Assembly (NCBI GenBank): GCA_963727245.1
Contig: CAVSFO010000012.1
Span: 186,001 to 250,000, forward strand
From: JBKQVT01 sp963727245
GTDB lineage: Bacteria > Planctomycetota > Planctomycetia > Pirellulales > Thermoguttaceae
Length of the DNA: 64,000 bases
Direction: 5' to 3'
The notes below the pieces were generated by a model. The model saw nothing but the letters and a program-made list of their open reading frames with translations, made no database searches and was not told the origin of the DNA. The translations under genes and the position numbers were made by a program. Shown here one piece after another: positions 56,500 through 63,618 of the stretch. How positions within the stretch are numbered: the first letter of the stretch is position 1; each line of letters begins with the position of its first letter.

Positions 56500-57921
56500 A
56501 TGAAGTACATGCCGCCGTTCACGGTTCGGTTTTCCCAGGGGTCAGACAGTTCTTGCCAGGAACTTGTCGCCGGCAAGCACTTCCATTTGGGATTGGATGC
56601 CGTGGAGCAACTGTTCTGGACCAACCTGTCTCCGCGACTGCTCGATTTTCTTCGTGTCGCCATGTCGGTCTACGTGGCTGACCGGCTGGGGAGACGAAAA
56701 CAGCAATCTCAGGAGCGTCGATGGTTCCGGTCATTGAGGCTATCAGTCGCCGTACAAGAACCTGAATTCTGGGAAAGTGACGAGGTATTCGCCACGCTGA
56801 TGGAATGCCTGGACTTCCTCAGCGAGGATGCCTGGGACTTGAAGTTCGTGCAAGACCGCAGAGAGCAACCACCCCATGTCGCGAGATTCCTGTCGGGGGA
56901 CAATCCCTTTGCCGCGGTTCCGCCTTTGGTGTGTCTCTATAGCGGGGGACTGGATTCGGCCGCTGGGCTGGGCATTCGGATCGCCGAGAATCCAGATCGT
57001 CCTGTGATCCCGGTAACGGTCTGGCACCAACCAAACCAAAGAGAAACCGTTCACCGGCAACTGGATGCCTTGAGAGAGCGATACGGCACCTCAATTCACC
57101 CCCTGATCGTCAAGGGGGCAATGGTATGGTCTTCCGACTTGAAGGGATGGAAACCAGAAAGGAGCCAGCGCTGCCGGTCCTTCTTGTTCGCGGCCGTGGG
57201 CGCAGTGGCCGCTGCGATCAGCGAGGTCACGAAGGTCGAGGTCTTCGAGTCGGGTATCGGTGCAATCAATCTGCCGCTCTTGGCGGGCATGGTCGGATCG
57301 AGAGCGACCAGAGGCAGTCATCCGCATTTCTTCCGTCTGATGTCTCGCCTGTCCTCCCTTGTCGCGGGGCGTGAAGTAGCGTTTCACCTTCCTTTCATTG
57401 ACAAGACGAAGGGGCAGGTTGTCAGGCAAATGGGAAGATGCGGGCTTAAAGACCTAGCCCGTTCCACCATCTCCTGTGTGCATTACCCGCTCCGGGAGCG
57501 GCCACACAAGCAATGCGGCGTATGCCCTGCCTGTCTCTTCCGTCGGCAGGCGATGTTGGTTGCCGGTATCAAGGAGTCACGCGACACCTACAAGTACGAC
57601 CTTTTCGGCCCGGTGCGCAGGGCGAATCGAATTAGGGAAAAGCGTCTGGACTACCTCAAAGCCTTCCTGTTGCAGGTGGCCAACCTGGGGCCGCTGGAAC
57701 CAGGCGATCCTGTTCCCGAGCGTATCCGGCGTCACCTGTTGGGAACGAACGTCGTTTCACCGGGAGAGTGCTTGGACCCATTTCTCCACCTGTTCGCGCG
57801 TTATCGCCACGAGTGGTTGAGCATTGCCGCCAAGGGCATGGAACGCGGATGGACGTGGGCGAATCTGATGGCTCCTGTTGGGGCCGCTCTCATTGGGAGG
57901 GAGAACCATGCTTCAGCTTGA
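56500..57921 (+). CDS. QueC/QatC-like PP-loop ATPase
   Basis: 473 residues. A roughly 140-residue N-terminal domain unlike housekeeping QueC precedes a PP-loop ATPase domain: LYSGGLDSAAGLGIR (SGGLDS at 148-153), CRSFLFAAVGAVAAAISEVT, ESGIGAINLPLL, and a QueC-type zinc site Cys326...Cys339-x2-Cys342-x2-Cys345 in SCVHYPLRERPHKQCGVCPA. Housekeeping QueC makes preQ0 from CDG and is about 230 residues; long variants are known in anti-phage loci (QatC of Qat, Cap9 of type IV CBASS). No other queuosine gene is near, so a defence role is more likely. It overlaps the next gene by 14 bases. Confidence 0.85.
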   Translation: MKYMPPFTVRFSQGSDSSCQELVAGKHFHLGLDAVEQLFWTNLSPRLLDFLRVAMSVYVADRLGRRKQQSQERRWFRSLRLSVAVQEPEFWESDEVFATLMECLDFLSEDAWDLKFVQDRREQPPHVARFLSGDNPFAAVPPLVCLYSGGLDSAAGLGIRIAENPDRPVIPVTVWHQPNQRETVHRQLDALRERYGTSIHPLIVKGAMVWSSDLKGWKPERSQRCRSFLFAAVGAVAAAISEVTKVEVFESGIGAINLPLLAGMVGSRATRGSHPHFFRLMSRLSSLVAGREVAFHLPFIDKTKGQVVRQMGRCGLKDLARSTISCVHYPLRERPHKQCGVCPACLFRRQAMLVAGIKESRDTYKYDLFGPVRRANRIREKRLDYLKAFLLQVANLGPLEPGDPVPERIRRHLLGTNVVSPGECLDPFLHLFARYRHEWLSIAAKGMERGWTWANLMAPVGAALIGRENHASA

Positions 57922-59125
57922 AACGATTGATCCTCGGATTCTGGGTCAGCGTCTTGCGGAAGCTCGCAAAGCCAGGGGCATCACGCAAGAGGATGTGGCC
58001 ACTTATCTGAGTTGCAGCCGTCCAACCTACATTGCAGTCGAGAAGGGCGAACGCCCAGCCAAGGCGGAAGAGATCGTAAAACTGGCCGCATTCTTCGGTC
58101 GGCGAGTGTCTGAACTCGTCCGCCCAGGTGAGCCGGTTGTTGACTTTCAGCCGCACCTTCGCGCCATCGCCGAGAAGATGAAGCCTGAAGACGAACACGA
58201 GCTTGTTGTTGCGATTGGCGACCTCCAGCGTCTCGCAGGGGATTACCGGGAGTTGGAGCAATTGATGAATGCTTCGCTTCGTTACAACTATCCGCCTCCG
58301 GTGAATCTTGAAACGCCCGTGGATGTCACCGAGTTGGCCGAGTCGGTGGCGAGTCAGGAGCGCCGGCGGCTGGGACTGGGCGAACAGCCTGTGGAGGAAC
58401 TCCGCCGCCTCCTGGAATGGGACGTGGGCCTGCGAATCTTCTACTGGCCCCTGCCCTCGGCCATTGCCGGCATGTACGCCTACGCGGACGATCTAGGGGG
58501 CTGTATCATGGTGAACTGCAAGCATCCCGCTGAGCGGCAGCGAGCTTCGATGCTGCACGAGTATGGCCACTTGATTGTGGACCGGTACAAGCCGGGCATC
58601 GACTACCTGAACATGCCTGGACGCAAGCCGGCCAATGAGCGTTTCGCGGAAGCGTTCGCACTCAGTTTTCTCATGCCCGCTAATGCCGTCAGACAACGCT
58701 TCCACGAGATCGTGGCGGCCACGAATGACTTCCAGGTTGCGGACCTCTGCCGCCTGAGCCATTTTTTCTTCGTGTCCGTTGAAGCAATGGCAATCCGACT
58801 TGAGCAGCTTGGGTTGATTCCGAAGGGAAGCTGGGCGCTGATAAAGGAGTCGAAGTTCTCGCCACGCCAAGCGGCAACGCTTCTTGACTTGCCGGCACAC
58901 CACGAAGCGCCAGATTCCTACCCCGAGCGGTACAAATACTTGGCGGTCCACGCTTTCGAGCAAGAGAAGATCAGCGAGGAGCAACTCTCGCATTTCCTCC
59001 GTTGCGATCCTGTTACCGCAAGGGAAATCGTGATGGACTGCCTCACGAGGAACGTTATGGAAGACGACGGCAGCGAGCGGCCTGTGCATCTTGAGTTCCA
59101 GCGCTCGTTATTGAGTCAGCCGTGA
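57908..59125 (+). CDS. XRE-HTH / ImmA-IrrE-like metallopeptidase regulator
   Basis: 405 residues. The N-terminal HTH of XRE type spans about 11-70 (LGQRLAEARKARGITQEDVA; LSCSRPTYIAVEKGERPA). The C-terminal half is an ImmA/IrrE (COG2856) peptidase with HEYGH at 217-221 and the downstream glutamate region NERFAEAFALSFLMP. ImmA cleaves the ImmR repressor of ICEBs1, and XRE-COG2856 fusions act as antitoxins or sensors beside toxins. ATG 57908 has AGGGAG upstream and overlaps the QueC-like gene by 14 bases; a longer in-frame start at 57878 is less likely. It probably autoregulates this operon and may sense phage or DNA damage. Confidence 0.88.
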   Translation: MLQLETIDPRILGQRLAEARKARGITQEDVATYLSCSRPTYIAVEKGERPAKAEEIVKLAAFFGRRVSELVRPGEPVVDFQPHLRAIAEKMKPEDEHELVVAIGDLQRLAGDYRELEQLMNASLRYNYPPPVNLETPVDVTELAESVASQERRRLGLGEQPVEELRRLLEWDVGLRIFYWPLPSAIAGMYAYADDLGGCIMVNCKHPAERQRASMLHEYGHLIVDRYKPGIDYLNMPGRKPANERFAEAFALSFLMPANAVRQRFHEIVAATNDFQVADLCRLSHFFFVSVEAMAIRLEQLGLIPKGSWALIKESKFSPRQAATLLDLPAHHEAPDSYPERYKYLAVHAFEQEKISEEQLSHFLRCDPVTAREIVMDCLTRNVMEDDGSERPVHLEFQRSLLSQP

Positions 59126-59140
59126 GGAAACGGATAGCCC

Positions 59141-59749
59141 ATGCAACACGTTGCTCTCGATGCTTGTTGTCTCATCAACCTCTGCGCGGCCGGCAAGATT
59201 CTTGGCGCCGTATCGCCTCCGGCCCCTGCTCAGCGCGGCGGCCGACGCGGCGCGGCTGCATCGGCACCACTAGGTTCGGGCCTCGGCCTGAATCTTCATG
59301 TTCCAAGCAAAGTGAGCGAAGAAACCCTCTACATTCTGCAACCGGACGTCGAGGACGTGAGCAAGGTCGTGAAATGTCGGATTGACCTGGACCACTTTAC
59401 GGTCGCCGGCTTGCTTCATAAGTGCGACTTTGAAGGCCAGGAAGAGATCGAGCTATTCGTCCAAATGGCGATCCAGCTTGGCGACGGCGAGGCGGCGTGT
59501 TTCGCCATCGCAGCCAAACGTGGCTGGGCGATGGCTACTGACGATCGGCGGGCGAGGAAGTTTGCGGCCGACGCCAGCCTGGCGGTCATCACGACGCCAG
59601 AATTGGTCAAGCTCTGGGCGGAGAACACCAGCGCCAGCGACGAGGAGGTTGCGGCGGTGTTGCAGAACATTCAGAAATTCGCGTGCTTTAGTCCGCGGGC
59701 GAACGCTCCCGAGTATCGTTGGTGGGGCATGAAAACGGGACAGGCATGA
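59141..59749 (+). CDS. PIN-domain-like protein, possible toxin nuclease
   Basis: 202 residues. MQHVALDACCLINLCAAGKI supplies the first acidic residue (Asp7). A second cluster, LGDGEAACFAIAAKRGWAMA with TDDRRARK, supplies Glu117 and Asp134/135, as in PIN nucleases. GAGGAAACGG precedes the start, 15 bases after the regulator gene. An odd Pro/Gly/Ala-rich insertion at 24-50 (PPAPAQRGGRRGAAASAPLG) interrupts the usual second helix. PIN proteins beside XRE-COG2856 proteins are predicted RNase toxins; here it would be the effector of the operon. It ends in a small repeat region. Confidence 0.75.
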   Translation: MQHVALDACCLINLCAAGKILGAVSPPAPAQRGGRRGAAASAPLGSGLGLNLHVPSKVSEETLYILQPDVEDVSKVVKCRIDLDHFTVAGLLHKCDFEGQEEIELFVQMAIQLGDGEAACFAIAAKRGWAMATDDRRARKFAADASLAVITTPELVKLWAENTSASDEEVAAVLQNIQKFACFSPRANAPEYRWWGMKTGQA

Positions 59750-59772
59750 AAATGGGCATGAAAACGGGGCAT
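59725..59772. repeat. three short GGCATGAAAA direct repeats
   Basis: GGGGCATGAAAACGGGACA, GGCATGAAAATGGG and GGGCATGAAAACGGGGCA follow one another across the stop codon of the PIN gene. They may reflect slippage; the first copy encodes the last residues of the PIN protein. The following 160 bases hold no gene. Confidence 0.6.
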
Positions 59773-59938
59773 CATTGAAATTCGGCTCTAGAGAGATTAC
59801 GACCGACGCGATCGCCGTCGATCCCGGAAATCAGCGACGTTCCCCGTCCACGTTGCTTTTTCACGTTCAAGCGGACGTCCGTGAAGATCGCGGATGATCG
59901 GCGAATCGAAAGCCTGAAGATTGTGGGGATGGCATAGC

Positions 59939-59975
59939 CGTACGCCGCACAGGCCCTGTGCGGTGAGGGCGGGCG
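59939..59975. repeat. palindromic repeat, left copy flanking the EDWY-repeat gene
   Basis: The palindrome CCGCACAGGCCCTGTGCGG (59945-59963) with flanks GTACG and TGAGGGCGGGCGG matches, in inverted orientation, the sequence at 61772-61812. Shared pattern: GTACGCCGCACA, a variable core, TGTGCGGTGAG, then GGGCGG. Confidence 0.65.
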
Positions 59976-59990
59976 GAGGCGGGCGAGATC

Positions 59991-60037
59991 GTCACACAGC
60001 GTGTGACGGATACTGAGAGCGTCACACGGCGTGTGAC
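59991..60037 (+). promoter_or_regulatory. twin 17-bp palindromic operators, 30-bp period
   Basis: GTCACACAGCGTGTGAC (59991-60007) and GTCACACGGCGTGTGAC (60021-60037) are 7+3+7 palindromes that differ at one centre base. The spacing is exactly 30 bases, with GGATAC after each. They end 20 bases before the GTG start of the EDWY-repeat gene, where a dimeric repressor would block transcription or ribosome entry. The CACACAGCGTGTG core recurs in the palindrome at 61786. Confidence 0.65.
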
Positions 60038-60056
60038 GGATACGGGGGAGAGTTTA

Positions 60057-61619
60057 GTGACGGCTGGACGCAAAAAACCCGTTGGCCGCACGCCGATCTG
60101 CGATCCCGCCTATCAGCGGCGGATCGACCCGGTCTGGGCCATCGGCCGTGTGCCGCCGCGGTTCTGGCAGGATCCCTGGAACCGCCGCGACTACATGTTG
60201 TGGTTGGCTCGCAAGCTGCGCTTCCGCTGGATGCAGGACTGGTACAAGGTGACCTACAACGCGCTGAAGAAGAACGGCGGCAGTCCGGTCGATCATTATT
60301 GGGGGGGATCGGCAATTCGAGGGGTCCTGGAATGCTTTCCCGACTACGATTGGCAGGAGTGGCTCTTCGTCATCCCGCCCAACGGGTTCTGGTCTACGCG
60401 CGGGAACCGGCTCCGTTATCTCCGCTGGCTGGAGAATCGGTTGGGCTATCGCGGCCCCGAGGATTGGTATCGCGTGCGGGCCGAGGACTTTTTCAGCAAC
60501 CAGGGGCACGGCTGCCTGAAAGCGTATGGCCACTCACCCTCGGCGGCGGCGATGGATCTCTACCCCGCGCACCCATGGGTCGTTTGGAGATTTCCCAACG
60601 TGCCTAGAGGTTTCTGGCGCAAGCGGGAGAATATCCGCTGCTACCTGGAGTGGCTCGGCCGGCGCCTGGGCGTTCGGCGGCGAGAAGACTGGCGTGCGGT
60701 CCGCAGGGCCGATTTCCTCAGCAACTCTGGGGACAGCCTGATCGCAATCTACCGATCTCACTTCAACGTCCTTAGCTTCGCCTGGCCGACGGTCGATTGG
60801 AACCGCGGCCGGAAGGGACGGCGCGCCGTTCCGCCCGGACCGGCGCCGGTGCGCGGCCGGTCGGGGAAATGGCGGCGGGAGCGCTTGACCATCGCCCAGA
60901 TTCTCCGTTGGGCGGATGCCCACCGTCGCCGCACGGGCCAGTGGCCCCGCGGGAAAGACACGACGTCGCCGGACGGCTCGGCGACGGGTACCTGGTGCGT
61001 CGTCGACTACGCGTTGTACTATGGACGGCGCGGCCTTCCCGGCGGCTCTTCGCTGGCCCGGCTGTTGGCCGCAAAGCGGGGCAAACGCAACAACCGCGCG
61101 CGGGAGCCACTCTCGATCGAGCAGATCCTTGCCTGGGCCGACGGGCATCTGCAACGGACCGGTAACTGGCCGAACGTGCGGTCGGGCCGCGTTGCCGACG
61201 ACGTTGACGAGACGTGGTTGGACATCAACAGGGCCTTGGAACATGGCTACCGCGGCCTTCCCGGGGGCAGCTCAATTTCGCGGCTTCTCTTCGCGGCGCA
61301 CGGCAGGAAGCCGGGGCAACAGAAACGCCCGCTTTCGATCGGACAGGTTCTTGCCTGGGCGGACGAACATCGCAAGCGAACCGGCCGGTGGCCCAGCTCC
61401 TGCTCGGGCCGCGTGGCTCCCGGCGTCGACGAGACCTGGGGAAGGATAGAATCCGCCATGTATTACGGGCACCGCGGCCTTCCCAAGGGCGGTTCGCTGG
61501 CAAGGCTTCTTGCCCAACGGCGCGGCAAGAAACCGCGTCTGATGCGAGGCGATCCCAAGGACCTCCCGCGCGGCCGTCATCGAGGAAGAAAGAGGGCAAG
61601 TACGCGGAGAGAGAAATGA
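60057..61619 (+). CDS. repeat protein with three EDWY-type and three RTGxWP-type modules
   Basis: 520 residues, basic, no signal peptide. The N-terminal half is three repeats of about 75 residues (37-110, 111-185, 186-250), each beginning FW, with YLxWLxxxLGxR, then EDWYxV or a variant, and ending PxDW or WxF. The C-terminal half is three repeats of about 67 residues (277-342, 351-417, 425-491) with LSIxQILAWADxHxxRTGxW and RGLPGGSSLARLL. I recall EDWY repeats from algal, oomycete and giant-virus proteins, and the RTGxWP repeat from planctomycete hypothetical proteins. No enzyme motif is visible; a DNA-binding role is my guess. GTG 60057 is preceded by GGGGGAGAG, which decides it over a longer frame from 60003 running through the operators. 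Confidence 0.7.
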   Translation: MTAGRKKPVGRTPICDPAYQRRIDPVWAIGRVPPRFWQDPWNRRDYMLWLARKLRFRWMQDWYKVTYNALKKNGGSPVDHYWGGSAIRGVLECFPDYDWQEWLFVIPPNGFWSTRGNRLRYLRWLENRLGYRGPEDWYRVRAEDFFSNQGHGCLKAYGHSPSAAAMDLYPAHPWVVWRFPNVPRGFWRKRENIRCYLEWLGRRLGVRRREDWRAVRRADFLSNSGDSLIAIYRSHFNVLSFAWPTVDWNRGRKGRRAVPPGPAPVRGRSGKWRRERLTIAQILRWADAHRRRTGQWPRGKDTTSPDGSATGTWCVVDYALYYGRRGLPGGSSLARLLAAKRGKRNNRAREPLSIEQILAWADGHLQRTGNWPNVRSGRVADDVDETWLDINRALEHGYRGLPGGSSISRLLFAAHGRKPGQQKRPLSIGQVLAWADEHRKRTGRWPSSCSGRVAPGVDETWGRIESAMYYGHRGLPKGGSLARLLAQRRGKKPRLMRGDPKDLPRGRHRGRKRASTRREK

Positions 61620-61771
61620 GTGGACCGGCGCGCTCACCGCAGATGAGGCAAGCCCCGGTATTGTCGCCAGAATTCCGCGGTCGTGCGGTGCATCAGAGGT
61701 CTCCCGGCGTACCGCTTTTCTTTGCCTCAAGGGCCTCGGCCGCCAGGAACGGTGCGACGCCCGCGGCCCCG

Positions 61772-61812
61772 CCCGCCCAATCTCACCGCACACAGCGTGT
61801 GCGGCGTACTAC
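61772..61812. repeat. palindromic repeat, right copy flanking the EDWY-repeat gene
   Basis: The palindrome CCGCACACAGCGTGTGCGG (61786-61804), followed by CGTACT and preceded by CCGCCCAATCTCA, is the inverted counterpart of the element at 59939. Its core CACACAGCGTGTG equals that of the operator at 59991. Together with the left copy it brackets 1.87 kb. Confidence 0.65.
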
Positions 61813-61987
61813 GCTGGCAACTGAAGGCTTCAAACCGGCCTCGCCGTCTGCAAATGCCGGGGCTGCGCCCCTGGAATGCCCACGCGCTCAACCTTACGTG
61901 CCTTGCCGAAACCGGACCCGTCCTCCAACAAAGGCGGAAGGCGGCCCACGGAAGGGGGAAGGAGACGGGCGGAAGCCACGGAGGAAG

Positions 61988-62096
61988 CACAGATTTGACA
62001 CGGATACGACGGCCAAACACGGAAGGAATGAAAGTCATGAGCCAAACAAGAGAACAAATTGCCTCTTGTCCGTGTTTCATCCGTGTTCGATCTGTG
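61988..62096. repeat. CACAGAT-ACACGGAT inverted-repeat element
   Basis: CACAGATTTGACACGGAT (61988-62005) faces ATCCGTGTTCGATCTGTG (62079-62096), with an inner pair AAACACGG/CCGTGTTT. The 109-base element is non-coding. I recall CACAGATNNACACGGAT sequences as common spacer repeats in unrelated bacteria. The surrounding spacer 61620-62238 has no gene I can support. Confidence 0.65.
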
Positions 62097-62124
62097 GCCG
62101 CCCCCGGCCCCCGGCCCCTGAGCG

Positions 62125-62230
62125 CCGGCCGCAACGTTATCCGGTGGCTCACGCCACCGGCTCGCCGCACCCCTGGCCCCCGGCCGCCGGCCGCAACGTT
62201 ATCCGGTGGCTCACGCCACCGGCTCGCCGC
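62125..62230. repeat. two 44-bp direct repeats with CCGGTGGCTCACGCCACCGG hairpin
   Basis: Identical 44-base copies at 62125-62168 and 62187-62230 (62-base period) both contain GCAACGTTAT and the palindrome CCGGTGGCTCACGCCACCGG. They lie directly downstream of the sugar kinase stop codon, so the hairpins could serve as terminators. Confidence 0.75.
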
Positions 62231-62238
62231 GGCTTCGC

Positions 62239-63322
62239 TCACCGCTGCACGCGGGCGGAGCCGCCGTTGGCCAACGCCTCGACCTCGGAGAGCTTCGCCA
62301 TGCTCACGTCGCCCGGATAGGTCGTCAGCAGCGCGCCGTGCGCCCAGCCCAGCCGCAGCGATTCCTCGGGCCCGCGACCGGCCAGCAGGCCGTAGATCAA
62401 ACCGGCGGCGAAGCCGTCGCCGCCGCCGATGCGGCAGAGCACGTCGAGGTGCATGACGGGCGTGGCGTACTGGCGGCCGGCGTGCCACATCACGGCCGCC
62501 CAGTCGTGGCGATTGGCCGCCTGCACCTCGCGGAGCGTGGTGGCCACCGTCTTGACGTTCGGATACTGCCGGACCACTTGCCCCATCAGCTCGAAGAAGG
62601 CGGCCGGATCGAGTTTCGACTTGGCGTGCACGTCCGGCCCGGAGAGTCCCAGGCCCTTTTGCAGGTCTTCTTCGTTGCCGAACAGCACGTCGACGCGGCC
62701 GGCAATGCGGCGGATGACCTGCTGGGCTTGGGCGTCGCCGCCGCGGGCGGCCCAGAGTTTGGCGCGATAGTTGAGATCGAAGGACGTGACGGCGCCGGCG
62801 GCCTGCGCGGCTTCGATGGCTTCCAGGACCAGTTCGGAAGTGGTCTCGGACAAAGCGGCGAAGATGCCGCCGGTGTGGAACCAGCGCACGCCGCGGCCGA
62901 AGATGGCGGGCCAGTCGAAGTCGCCGGGACGGAGCATCGCGGCCGCCTCGTTGGCACGGTTATAGAAGACCACGGGCGGACGCACGCCCTGGCCGCGATC
63001 GCTGTAGACGGTGGCGATATTGGGCCCGCGGACGCCGTCGTGCTCGAACCGCTTGCAGAATGGCGTCACGCCGGCTTCGCGCAGCCGGCTTTCGACCAGC
63101 TCGCCCATGGCATAGTCGACCATGGCCGTGGCGATGCCGGTGCGAAGTCCGAAGCAGTCGGAGAGGTTGGCGGCGACGTTGTATTCGCCGCCGGAGACGT
63201 GGACCTCGACGCGTGCGTGCCTTGCGGAAGGGGACGACGCCGGGATCGAGCCGGTGTACCAGGGCGCCGAGGGCCAGGAAGTCCAACTCATGCGGCCCGG
63301 TCTTGAGGGTCAAACCGTTCAT
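62239..63322 (-). CDS. PfkB-family sugar kinase (KdgK-like), one frameshift
   Basis: About 360 residues. ATG 63322 (MNGLTLKTGPHELDFLALGA) has GGGAG upstream. The frame changes near 63210-63220 by one extra base, after which the PfkB core follows: VEVHVSGGEYNVAANLSDCF, GIATAMVDYAMGELVESRLR, VRWFHTGGIFAALSETT, DVLFGNEEDLQKGLGL, and the ATP/anion-hole motif RIGGGDGFAAGLIYGLLAG with catalytic Asp. The first domain resembles 2-keto-3-deoxygluconate kinases, which phosphorylate KDG in Entner-Doudoroff or uronate use; another sugar cannot be excluded. It would fit the hexuronate-like transporter at 23.9 kb. Confidence 0.85.
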
Positions 63323-63331
63323 GTTTGCACT

Positions 63332-63355
63332 CCCCTCTCCCTTTTGGGAGAGGGG
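63332..63355. terminator. GC-rich hairpin downstream spacer, first of two
   Basis: CCCCTCTCCC-TTTT-GGGAGAGGGG is a perfect 10-bp stem. A second hairpin of the same type, CCCTCTCCCGGCGGGAGAGGG, lies at 63428-63448. They sit between the divergent kinase and the last gene, so true termination is doubtful; they are more likely dispersed CTCTCCC repeats. Confidence 0.4.
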
Positions 63356-63618
63356 CCGGAGGTGAAGGCGTTGGGGAAGCGCAAGCAAAGTGAGGGCTCT
63401 CTCGACCAACCACCGCCCTCACCCTGACCCTCTCCCGGCGGGAGAGGGGACATTGAATCCGCGAGTTGAAAAAGTCAACGAGGGCAGTATCCGTCGGGAA
63501 GGGGCCGCAGTCAAGAGCCGCGGCGGTTTCTTATTGACATTGCCGGGCGGTTCGTCAAGAATGCGGTCTGAGGTGGAGGAATTCCCGCAGAACTGCCAGG
63601 ATCGCCAGGATTGCCACT

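Noticed and set aside
55829..59749. Calling the operon a Qat system
   Set aside because: Only the QueC-like component resembles Qat. No QatA-type ATPase or QatD TatD-like nuclease is present, and an XRE-ImmA protein and PIN protein are present instead.
59991..60037. Twin palindromes as a mini CRISPR array
   Set aside because: Only two 17-bp units with a 13-bp interval, no cas genes and no unique spacers; an operator pair is the better reading.
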